64,000 nucleotides of DNA. Source: Scatosoma sp045576335 (GTDB lineage Bacteria; Bacillota; Clostridia; Christensenellales; Borkfalkiaceae). Each line of letters begins with the position of its first letter. The first letter of the stretch is position 1. This document shows, one piece after another, positions 52,663 to 61,256 of the stretch. The translations under genes were made by a program, and so were the position numbers. A model generated the notes under the pieces. The model saw only the letters and a program-made list of their open reading frames with translations. It was not told where the DNA came from and searched no databases. The stretch lies in contig JAZNGH010000036.1 of assembly GCA_045576335.1 (NCBI GenBank), positions 1-64,000 on the forward strand, in the 5' to 3' direction.

Positions 52663-54072
52663 TTACTTTTTATCGTCGGTTTTCTTGCGCGAGAGCAAGC
52701 TTCTGTCGTACTTTTCTCTAAACGCCTTTTCTTCTTTTCTTCTTTCGTTTACGTCCACGATTTTATTGATAATCAGCGTGGAAGCAAGGGAAAGGAGGTT
52801 GCTCATAATCATGTAGATAGAGAACGCCGCGCTGTACATAAACGAGAAAACGGCGAACATAACCGTCATAATAACGAGCGTCATTTTCTGTTGCGACGCG
52901 CCTTGACCGTCTACCGACGAATATTTGTTTTGTTCCTTTTGCGAGCGCATAGATACGAACTGCTGCAAAAGAATCGTACCAATCGAAAGCACGATTAAAA
53001 TAAAGAACCCGTTGGGCGCGCTCTTATAGCCGTCGAGCTTTGCGGTGATTTCCTCGTAGGCGTATTCCTGATACGCGTTGGTGTAAGCGGCAATACCCGT
53101 GATATCGACCTGCTGACCATTCACTTGGAATTTCTCTTTCGATACCTCGGTTTTGAAATCATTATAGCTCAAAACGGGGTTTTTATAGCTTGCGTCCGTA
53201 GCCCAAATATTCTTAATCCAAAGGAAGCTCATATTCTTCACGACGTCCGTTTCGTACGCCGTAACGACGGCGTTTTGCGCCTCGTTGACGAAATAATTTT
53301 TAAGCGCGCCGTCCTCGTTGAACGTCGTTTGCTGCTCCGCGGAAAGCTCCGCTTGCGCCGCGTCGTGCTCCGCACGCTTCGCGTCGATAAAAGCCTTTAT
53401 TTCCGTATTGTTTCTCGCTTCGTCCTTGATAAAATACGATTTATCGCCCGTATACGAACGCACGTATTCTTTGAGGTCGGCGTTTTGCTCGTCCACGTAG
53501 GGGACGGTATAATAAATGAGCTTGCTATCCTCGTCCACGAGCACGAATTTCGTGCCGTCGGTATTTTCCTGCAAAGCCGCGCTGCCCGTTTCGATATCGG
53601 CGCAATAGCTCTCCATTTGTTTGTTGTACGCGTCTACCATAATATTGTAGTTTTCGATATTCGAATACTGTGAATAGGTGTTAAACGCGCCGATAGCCAC
53701 GAAGAAGATGACCATAGAAAGGATCATAGGCAAGCACGAGGAGCACACGGAAAAACCGCTTTCCTTGTACATTTCCATAACCTTTTGGTTATACAAATCT
53801 TTATTGTTGGCGTACTGCTTTTGCAGTTTTTCCATTTTATCCTGATTTTCTTTCATTTTGAGGTTCTGCTTACGCATAGCGATACGCTGATACACGTCGA
53901 ACGGCAAAACGATAACTTTGAGTATAACGGAAAACAAAATAACGCCGACGCCCACGCCTACGCCGCCGACTATCCATTTTATAATCTCGCCTATCCAGTT
54001 GAGCGCAACGTCAAAGGTCTGCCCATAGAGGGAGATGGCGACGCTGCCTGCCAATAAATTGAAAAATTCCAT
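52663..54072 (-). CDS. yidC: Membrane protein insertase YidC with large extracytoplasmic insert
   Basis: Inserts and folds membrane proteins with or without SecYEG. 469 residues, against about 260-330 for most Gram-positive homologues. Conserved helices are KVIVLPFDVYQRIAMRKQ (about 52-69), SCLPMILSMVIFFVAIGAF (about 112-130) and the late FFILIVLSIGTILLQQFV. Between helices 2 and 3 lies an insert of about 200 polar residues with no sequence I recognise. No lipobox. Neighbours: yidD and rnpA upstream, jag downstream. Confidence 0.95.
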   Translation of the reverse strand: MEFFNLLAGSVAISLYGQTFDVALNWIGEIIKWIVGGVGVGVGVILFSVILKVIVLPFDVYQRIAMRKQNLKMKENQDKMEKLQKQYANNKDLYNQKVMEMYKESGFSVCSSCLPMILSMVIFFVAIGAFNTYSQYSNIENYNIMVDAYNKQMESYCADIETGSAALQENTDGTKFVLVDEDSKLIYYTVPYVDEQNADLKEYVRSYTGDKSYFIKDEARNNTEIKAFIDAKRAEHDAAQAELSAEQQTTFNEDGALKNYFVNEAQNAVVTAYETDVVKNMSFLWIKNIWATDASYKNPVLSYNDFKTEVSKEKFQVNGQQVDITGIAAYTNAYQEYAYEEITAKLDGYKSAPNGFFILIVLSIGTILLQQFVSMRSQKEQNKYSSVDGQGASQQKMTLVIMTVMFAVFSFMYSAAFSIYMIMSNLLSLASTLIINKIVDVNERRKEEKAFREKYDRSLLSRKKTDDKK

Positions 54073-54098
54073 GTTCTATTCCTTTATCGCGTTGAAAG

Positions 54099-54323
54099 TC
54101 AAAGCAGCCAACGCTTGATAAAATATCTTTCCGGAGCGGGATCGTACCCGCCCTTGGAAAAGGGATTACATCTTAAAATCCGCCACGCGCCGAGCAAAAT
54201 CCCGATGACCGCGCCGTGGTTGTTGATACATTCCAGCGTATATTGCGAGCAAGTCGGACGATAGAGGCAGGTATGCTTTGAAAGGTGTTTTTGATAAAAC
54301 AGTATCATACGCATACACAGCAT
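54099..54323 (-). CDS. yidD: Membrane protein insertion efficiency factor YidD
   Basis: A small amphipathic membrane-associated protein that assists YidC. From ATG 54323 it has 74 residues, the family size, with ILFYQKHLS, the Cys motif YRPTCSQYTLE and RCNPFSKGGYDP. The frame stays open to 54440, overlapping rnpA, which would add 39 residues unlike the family; TTG 54338 is another option. No start has a good Shine-Dalgarno, so coupling to rnpA is likely. Confidence 0.88.
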   Translation of the reverse strand: MLCMRMILFYQKHLSKHTCLYRPTCSQYTLECINNHGAVIGILLGAWRILRCNPFSKGGYDPAPERYFIKRWLL

Positions 54324-54412
54324 TTTCGCGTACGGACGAAATACCTTCTTTTTCAAAAAAGACCAAAGGAACGCCGCGTTTTCCCGAACGAGAAAACCAA
54401 ACTCAAAACCTA

Positions 54413-54730
54413 TTAAAGCTTGTCCTTTTTGATGATACATTGCAGATGTTTTTTGAAGGTTTCAAACTCGTAGCTTTCGCTCACTTTGGGAATGAGTACG
54501 ATGGCGTAATTACCCCGCATTTCTTCCCTTACAAGACGGAACGCTTCCCTTATCAATCTTTTGATTTTGTTTCTTTTCACGCTTTTACCGTGCCGTTTTC
54601 CGATAGAAATACCCATAAAGGTTTTTTCCGACGGGCGGTAAATCATAGTAAGAGAGGGGGAAAAGGCGCGCTTGCCCTTTTGAAAAAGCTTTTGAAAATC
54701 CGATTGTTTTTTCAGTCTGTAATAGTTCAT
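54413..54730 (-). CDS. rnpA: Ribonuclease P protein component
   Basis: Protein subunit of RNase P, which matures tRNA 5' ends with the RnpB RNA. 105 residues with the RNR box KRNKIKRLIREAFR (about 53-66) and the N-terminal LKKQSDFQKLFQKGKR. The start at 54730 follows AAGGCGAG; an ATG at 54745 lacks a signal. The interval to rpmH is unusually long, about 310 bp. Confidence 0.94.
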   Translation of the reverse strand: MNYYRLKKQSDFQKLFQKGKRAFSPSLTMIYRPSEKTFMGISIGKRHGKSVKRNKIKRLIREAFRLVREEMRGNYAIVLIPKVSESYEFETFKKHLQCIIKKDKL

Positions 54731-55042
54731 TCTCTCGCCTTTCAAAATGAAAATTCCCGTGCTTTTTCCCTCGTTATTAAAATGGCAAATCCTCTCCTTT
54801 TGAAAAAAGGCGATGTCACAATAAACGGTTGATTAGTGCTTCGCACGATTTGACGAGAAAAACGCAAGAAAGACAAGCGTTTTGTGAGGGCGCATACCCC
54901 CAGCGGTCTGTAACCGAGCAAAACACGCCGTATTTTGAAGCGTTTTTCTGTCAAAAATCAACCGAGTGTTGGGACAGAGCCTTAAAAAAAGGAAAGGAAT
55001 TCGTCTTTTTAATCTCTTTCGTCAAAGCTTTTCACGGCTTAA
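54731..55042. other. Intergenic stretch between rpmH and rnpA
   Basis: About 310 bp with no convincing gene on either strand and no RNA family I recognise. The open frames here lack start signals and family motifs. In most Bacillota rpmH and rnpA are close together, so this interval is longer than expected. Confidence 0.5.
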
Positions 55043-55177
55043 TTAGTGGGTCAATCTTTTTCTACCCTTGTTTCTACGGCGCTTCAACACCTTTCTGCCT
55101 GCCGTCGTAGCCATTCTTTTACGGAATCCGTGCACTTTGCTTCTCTGTCTTTTTTTGGGTTGGTAGGTTCTTTTCAT
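55043..55177 (-). CDS. rpmH: Ribosomal protein bL34
   Basis: A 44-residue highly basic protein of the large subunit: MKRTYQPKKRQRSKVHGFRK at the start and RRRNKGRKRLTH at the end, matching bL34 along its length. An AGGAG signal lies 8 bp before the ATG. It follows dnaN on the same strand, whereas rpmH usually lies on the far side of the origin from dnaN, pointing away. Confidence 0.97.
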   Translation of the reverse strand: MKRTYQPKKRQRSKVHGFRKRMATTAGRKVLKRRRNKGRKRLTH

Positions 55178-55315
55178 AATCTTTCTCCTGCTTTTTGGTT
55201 TTTCTTATTTTTTCCTTTTATTCCGCGGTATTCCCCACGATAACTTTTCCTATTATATCTCAATTTTAGGATTTTCGTCAAGCAATTTCACTTGCTTTTT
55301 CACTTTTATTTTCGT

Positions 55316-56425
55316 TTATTGTGCAGAGTTGCTCGTTCTTACGGGTAAAACGAGGTATTGGAAACGCTTGTCCTCGATATTTTCAATGGTGAAAGGGGAA
55401 ACGGAGGTGTTAAAGGAAATAATGATATTTTCCTCCTCCAAAGCCTTAATCGCGTCAAGCAAATACTTGCCGTTCATAGCAATCTTCAATTCCTTTCCGT
55501 CCAGCTCCGCTAAAACCGTTTCTTCGATTTTGCCCATATCCGAGTTGGCGTTAATAACGATTTTTCCGTTCTTGATATCGAACAAAACGAGATTATTTTT
55601 ATCGCCTCTTATAAGCACGCCCGCTCTTTCGATACTGTCGGTCAGCTCACTCTTTTTAAGCGTTACCTTCGTCGCGAAATCGACGGGGAAAATGTTTTCC
55701 TTTCTCACAAATTCGCCCGCGTACAAACGGGAAGTGATGACCGTGTCGTTCACCGCCACGGACAAACGGTTTTTATCCGCATAAATTTTTAAGATATCGT
55801 CGCCCTCGATCATTCGGGAAATTTCCGTGAGCGTTCTTGCGGGACAAACGATTTTCATATCCCCGCCGCCCAGCGTTTCGCAATACCCGCACGCCATTCT
55901 GAATCCGTCGAGCGCGGTCGCGTAGAGCTTGCCCTCCTTCGCTTCCAAAAGACAGCCCTTCAAAATGGGTCTACTCTCGTCCGTAGCACAGCAGAAGGTC
56001 ACCTTGGATATGAGCTCCTTCAAATCGGATTGCTTGATTTCAAAATATTTATCCGCGGAAATCCCGTCGCCGTTGAAGATAGGGAAATCGGCGGCGTTGA
56101 GCGTCTGCATATACGATTCGCTTTCGCCGTAGCGTACGGTAATACCTTTATCGTCGGAAATGATCACGATTTCATCCAACGATATTTTGGCAATGAAATC
56201 GGAGAAAAATTTACCGTTTACGCAAATTTCACCCTCTTCCATAACCTCTGCTTTTATCTTCTTTTCAATGGATATTTCCCCGTCGTAAGCCGTCAAAATA
56301 AGCCCGTCGTTTTCCGCCTTTATTTTTATACACTCTAAAACGGGCGTCATCGTTCTCGCCGCGCACGCCTTGCTGACGACAAACGCCGCTTCGGACAAAA
56401 CCGTTCCCACACATACTAATTTCAT
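55316..56425 (-). CDS. dnaN: DNA polymerase III sliding clamp (beta subunit)
   Basis: Forms the dimeric ring that tethers replicative polymerase to DNA. 369 residues, three repeated clamp domains; TMTPVLECIKIKAENDGLILTA and ATALDGFRMA match family blocks, and the C-terminus YLVLPVR is the expected end near the protein-binding cleft. It is normally next to dnaA; here the upstream neighbour is a SLOG gene and then a DnaA-box region. Confidence 0.97.
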   Translation of the reverse strand: MKLVCVGTVLSEAAFVVSKACAARTMTPVLECIKIKAENDGLILTAYDGEISIEKKIKAEVMEEGEICVNGKFFSDFIAKISLDEIVIISDDKGITVRYGESESYMQTLNAADFPIFNGDGISADKYFEIKQSDLKELISKVTFCCATDESRPILKGCLLEAKEGKLYATALDGFRMACGYCETLGGGDMKIVCPARTLTEISRMIEGDDILKIYADKNRLSVAVNDTVITSRLYAGEFVRKENIFPVDFATKVTLKKSELTDSIERAGVLIRGDKNNLVLFDIKNGKIVINANSDMGKIEETVLAELDGKELKIAMNGKYLLDAIKALEEENIIISFNTSVSPFTIENIEDKRFQYLVLPVRTSNSAQ

Positions 56426-56554
56426 AAAAATTTAACTCCTCTGTTTTTCTTTCACCCAGCTGCTTTCTGTGTTCAATTTATTTTACCATATACGGCTTTT
56501 TTTTGCAAGCAAAAACCGTGCTCTCTTACTACGATTTCACTTATTTTTTATATT

Positions 56555-57028
56555 TTATATAAAAACGATTAACTTTTCGGGATAATTCTTTTCAAAATAC
56601 CGCACGGTATACGCCGTGCCGCCCTCGCTTTTTTTCAGGTACGCCATCAAAACGTCCGCTCTATCCGCCATATACCGGTTTCGCCTCTGCATACACCCGT
56701 TGTAATAGTGGTCGGAAAGCACGATTTTTTCGTCCGCTTTTTCTAAAACCATAAAATATCTTTCCTTTTGCTCGTCCGAAAAATACTTTTCCTGATTAAG
56801 ACAGGGAATACACGCCGCGAGCTTGATAAACGGGTATTCCTTTTTGAGCGCGAGCACCGTTTCCGCACAAATCAAATCGAAGCCGATCGCAACGCCGCTC
56901 ACAAAAACGGTCACGCCGTTTTCAATCAGCTTGACGATTTCTTCCTTTAAGAGCGCTTGACTGAAATCCGCTCCCAAAAAGCGGTGTCCCGTAAACGCGC
57001 ATACCTTTTTTTCTTGCTGTTTTTCCAT
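56555..57028 (-). CDS. SLOG/DUF1273 (YpsA-like) protein
   Basis: A 157-residue Rossmann-like protein of the SLOG superfamily, related to YpsA and DprA/LOG proteins, thought to bind nucleotides or nucleotide derivatives. FTGHR (13-17), VSGVAIGFDLICAE (about 43-56) and YNGCMQRRNRYMADRAD (about 108-124) are the expected positions of the ligand pocket. It is transcribed towards dnaN from the origin-like region. Cellular role uncertain. Confidence 0.85.
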   Translation of the reverse strand: MEKQQEKKVCAFTGHRFLGADFSQALLKEEIVKLIENGVTVFVSGVAIGFDLICAETVLALKKEYPFIKLAACIPCLNQEKYFSDEQKERYFMVLEKADEKIVLSDHYYNGCMQRRNRYMADRADVLMAYLKKSEGGTAYTVRYFEKNYPEKLIVFI

Positions 57029-57170
57029 ACCTTACCATTATACCACAGGATATTTTTTTGTCAAGCTATCCCTTTCAACTTTTTTCGCAAAATTTTTCAG
57101 GCAATCCCTTCCTTTTTATATTTTATTAAAATAGAAATAGTAGTATTATTAGTAGTAAGTGCGGTGGAAA

Positions 57171-57402
57171 AGTGGACAACCCCAAAAAAAGGCTGTGAAA
57201 GCCTTGTATTTTCTCATTTTTTCGTTGTGGAAAAGAGGGTGGACAACCCGTTTTTTAAGGTGGATAATTTTGGGGAAAGAAAGTGGACAAGTGGAAAGAA
57301 AAGGAAATAGCGAGGATATTAAAATTTATAATTATTCAAAAATAAGGTATAAAAATAAGTGTGATATACGTTATCCACCAAAGTTATCCACAGGGTGGAC
57401 AA
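57171..57402. other. DnaA-box cluster with AT-rich stretch (origin candidate B)
   Basis: Between divergent SLOG-dnaN and rsmG. One perfect box TTATCCACA (57384), two with one difference (57259 and 57371) and four GTGGACAA variants (57171, 57238, 57282, 57394). A 50-bp AT-rich stretch at 57313-57362 would serve as an unwinding element. Genes leave it in both directions, as at an origin. No gene is seen in the gap. Confidence 0.72.
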
Positions 57403-57458
57403 TCCTTCCACCGTTTGCGTTTATAAAGTGGAAAAATAAAAAAGCTTTGTAAAAAGGA

Positions 57459-57487
57459 TTGATATTTTATGAAAAGCGTGTTATAAT
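57459..57487 (+). promoter_or_regulatory. Promoter of rsmG with almost no leader
   Basis: TTGATA (57459-57464), 17 bp, TATAAT (57482-57487). The expected start point near 57494 leaves about 3 nt before the ATG. Confidence 0.7.
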
Positions 57488-57496
57488 GGTTTTACT

Positions 57497-58183
57497 ATGA
57501 AAGAAATGGAATATTACGAAAATTTAATTAGGGGCGAAAAGCGGGAAAAATTTGAGGAATTCCGCACACTTTTGCTGGAATATAACGAAAAATACAATCT
57601 TACGACCATTTTGGAAGAAAAAGATATGTTTTATAAGCATTTCGTGGACAGCGTGGCGGGAGAAAGCCTTTTTAAAACGGGCGCAAGGGTTGCGGAAATC
57701 GGCTCGGGAGCGGGTTTTCCCTCCATTCCCTTAAAAATTATTCGCCCCGATATTTGCTTTGACCTTTTCGAAAGTGTGGGGAAAAAATGTGAATTTTTGC
57801 GCGTGGTTGTGGATAAACTCGGTTTGTCGAATATGAATATTTATAATTTTCGCGCCGAAGAGTGTGCAAGGGATAGCAAATACCGCGAAAGCTATGACTT
57901 TGCGACGGCGCGGGCGGTCGCGAGAATGAATACGTTGAGCGAGTATTGCCTGCCGTTCGTAAAGGTGGGCGGCTCGTTCGTGGCGTATAAGAGCGGCGAC
58001 ACAGAGGAGATAACCGAGGCGCAAACGGCGTATAAAATGCTCGGGGCAAAGCTCAAAGAGATAAAGAGGTATACGCTGGGTGAAAATTACGGGGAAAGAA
58101 CGCTTGTAATCGTGGAAAAGGTGAAGCCTACGCCTCCGCGCTATCCCCGCGGTCAAGGAAAGGAAAGAAAACAGCCGTTATAA
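57497..58183 (+). CDS. rsmG: 16S rRNA (guanine527-N7)-methyltransferase
   Basis: Methylates G527 of 16S rRNA with AdoMet; loss gives low-level streptomycin resistance in other species. 228 residues: NEKYNLTTI near 29-37, motif I VAEIGSGAGFPSIPLKI (about 57-73), ARAVARMNTLSEYCLP. No Shine-Dalgarno; the promoter predicts a near-leaderless mRNA. In many bacteria rsmG lies near the origin beside mnmG, which is absent here. Confidence 0.95.
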   Translation: MKEMEYYENLIRGEKREKFEEFRTLLLEYNEKYNLTTILEEKDMFYKHFVDSVAGESLFKTGARVAEIGSGAGFPSIPLKIIRPDICFDLFESVGKKCEFLRVVVDKLGLSNMNIYNFRAEECARDSKYRESYDFATARAVARMNTLSEYCLPFVKVGGSFVAYKSGDTEEITEAQTAYKMLGAKLKEIKRYTLGENYGERTLVIVEKVKPTPPRYPRGQGKERKQPL

Positions 58184-58198
58184 AAGGGGTATATAAAA

Positions 58199-59476
58199 AT
58201 GAAGTTTACGTTTTCCGACGGGGAAAAGCTTTGCGTTTACGATAACGGGCAGGTGTCCGCTTTTTCGAGCGCGTACATTACGCGCTTTCGGGAGAGCGCG
58301 CTCCGCGCGGCAAAAAACAGGGAGTGGAAACAAAAGACTGATTTAATGATGTCCGACGAGTATTATTTTAATACCGAGGACGAAACGGAAATTTACGCTT
58401 CCATTCACGCCGTCACGCCTACAAGCGAACAAAATAAAATTTTATACGCCTTTTCCGTCAACGGAACGTCGGGGCTTTATTATAAGTATTTAGACGACAA
58501 GGAAAAGACGGAAGCGCATAATATCACCTCTAACGAGGTGCAATTTACTTCGCTGTATTGTACGCAAAACGGGGAAATCCTCGGCACGGTGCAAACGGAT
58601 TCCGTGTGCGCGGATATCGCCGTTTTTTCCAAAAAGGGCGGCGATTATAAGTCGCTCACGGGCGGGGACAGCTTGGACGAAAACCCCTCGTTCGACGGGG
58701 ACGGGAACGTGCTTTTTAACTCGTACGCGGTAGGCAGGGATGCGAATAACAATTTCTTGACCTATCTCCCCTCGGAAATTTACCGCTTGAATATCGAGAA
58801 AATGGAAACGGAGCTGCTCGTTTCGGACGGGAAGTATTCGTATATTAAGCCCATTGCGGACGGGAACGGGAATTTGTACTGTATTCGCAAAACGGACGCG
58901 GAAAAAACGGAGGGAAATCCATTTCTTGAAATTTTACTTATTCCCGTGCGTATCGTGCAGGCAATCGTGGGCTTCGTTTCGGCGTTCGTGATGTGCTTTG
59001 CCAAAAAGCCTATGGTAAGCGGTCAGTCCGCCCGTTCGATAGGCAACGGCGGCGACGCGGCGAAAAACGGTAAAACGGACGGTAAAAAGGTCTTTATCAA
59101 TAATAACCTTATCAACGTCGACAAAGAACTGAAAAAGAACAAAAAACAGGAAGATTTCGGGTTTATTCCCAAAAATTGGACGTTGGTGCGGCTCGTCAAA
59201 AACGAAAACGGGAATTTCGACGGCTGCTCGGAATACGAGCTTGCGCGCGGCGTTGCCGATTACGCGTTGATAGAGGAAAACGGCGAAAAGACGCTCGTTT
59301 ACACCAACGGCAAGCATATCTTCGAAATTAAGGATTTCGGGGATAACGGCAAGAAAACCAAGCTTTTGGACGTGGATTTTTGTTTGAAGGTGGGTGCGTT
59401 GTATCCCGCGGCGGCTTGCGCCGACCCCTTTTCAGAGGAAAAAGACGACGGCTTGTTTGATAAAATAACGAGTTAA
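58199..59476 (+). CDS. Hypothetical membrane protein with propeller-like repeats
   Basis: 425 residues, not recognised. The N-terminal 240 residues have repeated short strands of the type YSYIKPIADGNGNLYCI and DENPSFDGDGNVLFNSY, as in WD40/TolB-type propellers. One strong hydrophobic segment follows (LLIPVRIVQAIVGFVSAFVM, about 245-264), then a Lys/Asn-rich linker and a further beta-rich part. It follows rsmG by 15 bp and may share its transcript. It could be a one-pass envelope sensor; this is inference. Confidence 0.75.
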   Translation: MKFTFSDGEKLCVYDNGQVSAFSSAYITRFRESALRAAKNREWKQKTDLMMSDEYYFNTEDETEIYASIHAVTPTSEQNKILYAFSVNGTSGLYYKYLDDKEKTEAHNITSNEVQFTSLYCTQNGEILGTVQTDSVCADIAVFSKKGGDYKSLTGGDSLDENPSFDGDGNVLFNSYAVGRDANNNFLTYLPSEIYRLNIEKMETELLVSDGKYSYIKPIADGNGNLYCIRKTDAEKTEGNPFLEILLIPVRIVQAIVGFVSAFVMCFAKKPMVSGQSARSIGNGGDAAKNGKTDGKKVFINNNLINVDKELKKNKKQEDFGFIPKNWTLVRLVKNENGNFDGCSEYELARGVADYALIEENGEKTLVYTNGKHIFEIKDFGDNGKKTKLLDVDFCLKVGALYPAAACADPFSEEKDDGLFDKITS

Positions 59477-59483
59477 ATGATAA

Positions 59484-59517
59484 AACCCCCGCGTTTTCAC
59501 GCGGGGGTTATTTTTAT
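59484..59517 (+). terminator. Terminator after the propeller-like gene
   Basis: A 10-bp GC-rich stem (59484-59493 with 59500-59509), followed by ATTTTTAT. Confidence 0.9.
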
Positions 59518-59525
59518 ACGGTTTT

Positions 59526-60290
59526 TTAACTGTCTAAATAATATTTATTGTATTGATTGTATCTGTTCGAATGATAGGAAGATTTTACCTTGGAGTTGTT
59601 GTAGCCGTTGACGACGACGCCTAAGACGTTCGCTTTTGCGAAATTCAGCTTGTCCAACGTGTTCGCGATATCCTTTACGTACGAGGATTCGTGACGGCAA
59701 ACGACGATAGTGCCGTTCACCTCCGAGGTAAGCGCGAGCGCGTCCGAAACCACCACCAAGGGGGGCGTGTCCAAAATTACGTAGTCGTATTTGGCTTTCA
59801 ATTCTTGCAGCAAAGCCTTCATTTCTTCGCTTTCCAACAGCTCGTACGGGCGCGGCGTACGCGTGCCCGAAGGGATAAACGTAAGATTGTTATTATGCAC
59901 GCTGGTATGCGTGATTTCCTCCAAGGAGGCTTGTCCCGACAAATAATCCACGAGGCCAGGCGCGTTTTTCACCTTGAAGAAGTTGGAAACTCTGCCCTTT
60001 CTGATATCCGCGTCAATCAAAATGACTTTTGCGTTGGACAGCGCGAACATCATGGCAAGATTGACCGCGACCGTCGTTTTGCCGTCCTCGGGACAGGACG
60101 AGGTGATGATAAGAGAGGTTGCTTTTCCCGATTTTTTGGGAATGGAAACGGAAAGCGAAGCCTTGAAATTGCGGAACGCTTCCGTGACCTCGAAGCCCAC
60201 GTTGTCCAAAATCAAATATTCCGCGCGTTCGTGATCGAGAATACCGTTTTTGCCTTTACGCTTGAAAATGCCATTTTCGGTCTTTTTCAT
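59526..60290 (-). CDS. Bacterial tyrosine kinase, CpsD/CapB type
   Basis: Cytoplasmic BY-kinase that autophosphorylates on a C-terminal Tyr cluster and controls polysaccharide export with its membrane partner. 254 residues: Walker A SSCPEDGKTTVAVNLA (about 64-79), Walker A' VILIDADIRKG, Walker B YVILDTPP, and a C-terminus rich in Tyr (YHSNRYNQYNKYYLDS). Its start overlaps the partner's stop. Polymerase and transferase genes for the polysaccharide are not in the window. Confidence 0.94.
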   Translation of the reverse strand: MKKTENGIFKRKGKNGILDHERAEYLILDNVGFEVTEAFRNFKASLSVSIPKKSGKATSLIITSSCPEDGKTTVAVNLAMMFALSNAKVILIDADIRKGRVSNFFKVKNAPGLVDYLSGQASLEEITHTSVHNNNLTFIPSGTRTPRPYELLESEEMKALLQELKAKYDYVILDTPPLVVVSDALALTSEVNGTIVVCRHESSYVKDIANTLDKLNFAKANVLGVVVNGYNNSKVKSSYHSNRYNQYNKYYLDS

Positions 60291-61180
60291 TATTCCTGTA
60301 CCTCCGCGTTTTCGTTTTTATCTTGATTTTCCGTGTGAGGTTCTTTCTTTTCAATCGTGGGAATAACGCCGAGTACGGGCACGTTAAAGGTTTCCGTGAT
60401 TTGATCTACCGAGCGCAAACGCTTATCCGAACGGTCAATGACGATGAGCGCGATACACACGATAATCAATGCGCCAAAGCCGAAGATGAGCGCGTCGGTC
60501 ACTGCCGTAGAAAACGCCTCGCCCTCGTTTAAGAGGCGGGTTTTATGAATGACGTTGGTGGTACGACAGTTCGTGCCGTCGTAGCCGTTGGGTACGGTCA
60601 TATTTTCTTCTACGAATACGGGTACTTGCGCGAGGACGCTTTCCATTAAGTATTGCGCGAGCGATTCGCTGTTGAGAACGGAAATGTTTACGTAAATGAA
60701 GGAGCGGGCGAGGGAATCCACGTCCGAAGCATCGTCCTCGCCGCCGTAATAGGAGAAGGAAACGGAGTTTTGTACCGTCATAAGCAGGTTTTCGTATTTG
60801 GAGTTCAATTTACCGTCCACGATTTTTTCGGGGAGGTTGGGAACGTCCTGAATGAGGATTTCAGAGAAAAGCTCGGAGGAAAGGAGCTTGACCATATTAT
60901 CCATTACGTGTTTGCCGTATGCGCCGTATACGCCGTACTGGCTGTCCGTCGTGGTCGAGCCCGTGCCGTCGTCCTCCGCCGTTTCGTCAATGTAGGGATT
61001 GACGTAGAAGGTAAGGCTTGTGCCGTAATAATCGATATTTGCCTTGGATATCGCCCCGATGCTTGCCCCGACAATTATACCGCCGAGCAAGACCAAAAGC
61101 AAGAGCTTGATATGTCTCCAAAAAAGTTTTAAGATGTCGAATAAACTTAATTCGTCCGTTTTGCGTACGTTTTCTTCCAT
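60290..61180 (-). CDS. Polysaccharide co-polymerase / kinase activator (Wzz, CapA type)
   Basis: Membrane partner of the tyrosine kinase, setting chain length and activating it. 296 residues: N-terminal cytosolic stretch, first membrane segment (about 32-50, LLLLVLLGGIIVGASIGAI), an extracytoplasmic domain of about 160 residues, second segment near 232-252 and a charged C-terminal tail that should contact the kinase. Stop and start codons overlap with the kinase gene. Confidence 0.92.
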   Translation of the reverse strand: MEENVRKTDELSLFDILKLFWRHIKLLLLVLLGGIIVGASIGAISKANIDYYGTSLTFYVNPYIDETAEDDGTGSTTTDSQYGVYGAYGKHVMDNMVKLLSSELFSEILIQDVPNLPEKIVDGKLNSKYENLLMTVQNSVSFSYYGGEDDASDVDSLARSFIYVNISVLNSESLAQYLMESVLAQVPVFVEENMTVPNGYDGTNCRTTNVIHKTRLLNEGEAFSTAVTDALIFGFGALIIVCIALIVIDRSDKRLRSVDQITETFNVPVLGVIPTIEKKEPHTENQDKNENAEVQE

Positions 61181-61256
61181 AAAAATCTCCTTACTGACAG
61201 AATTAAACCTTTGTTATTATATCACCTTTACTTGTAAAAGTAAAGCAATTTAACGA

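Noticed and set aside
54742..54954. Small minus-strand frame between rnpA and rpmH
   Set aside because: No Shine-Dalgarno, no homology pattern and an odd composition; not supported as a gene.
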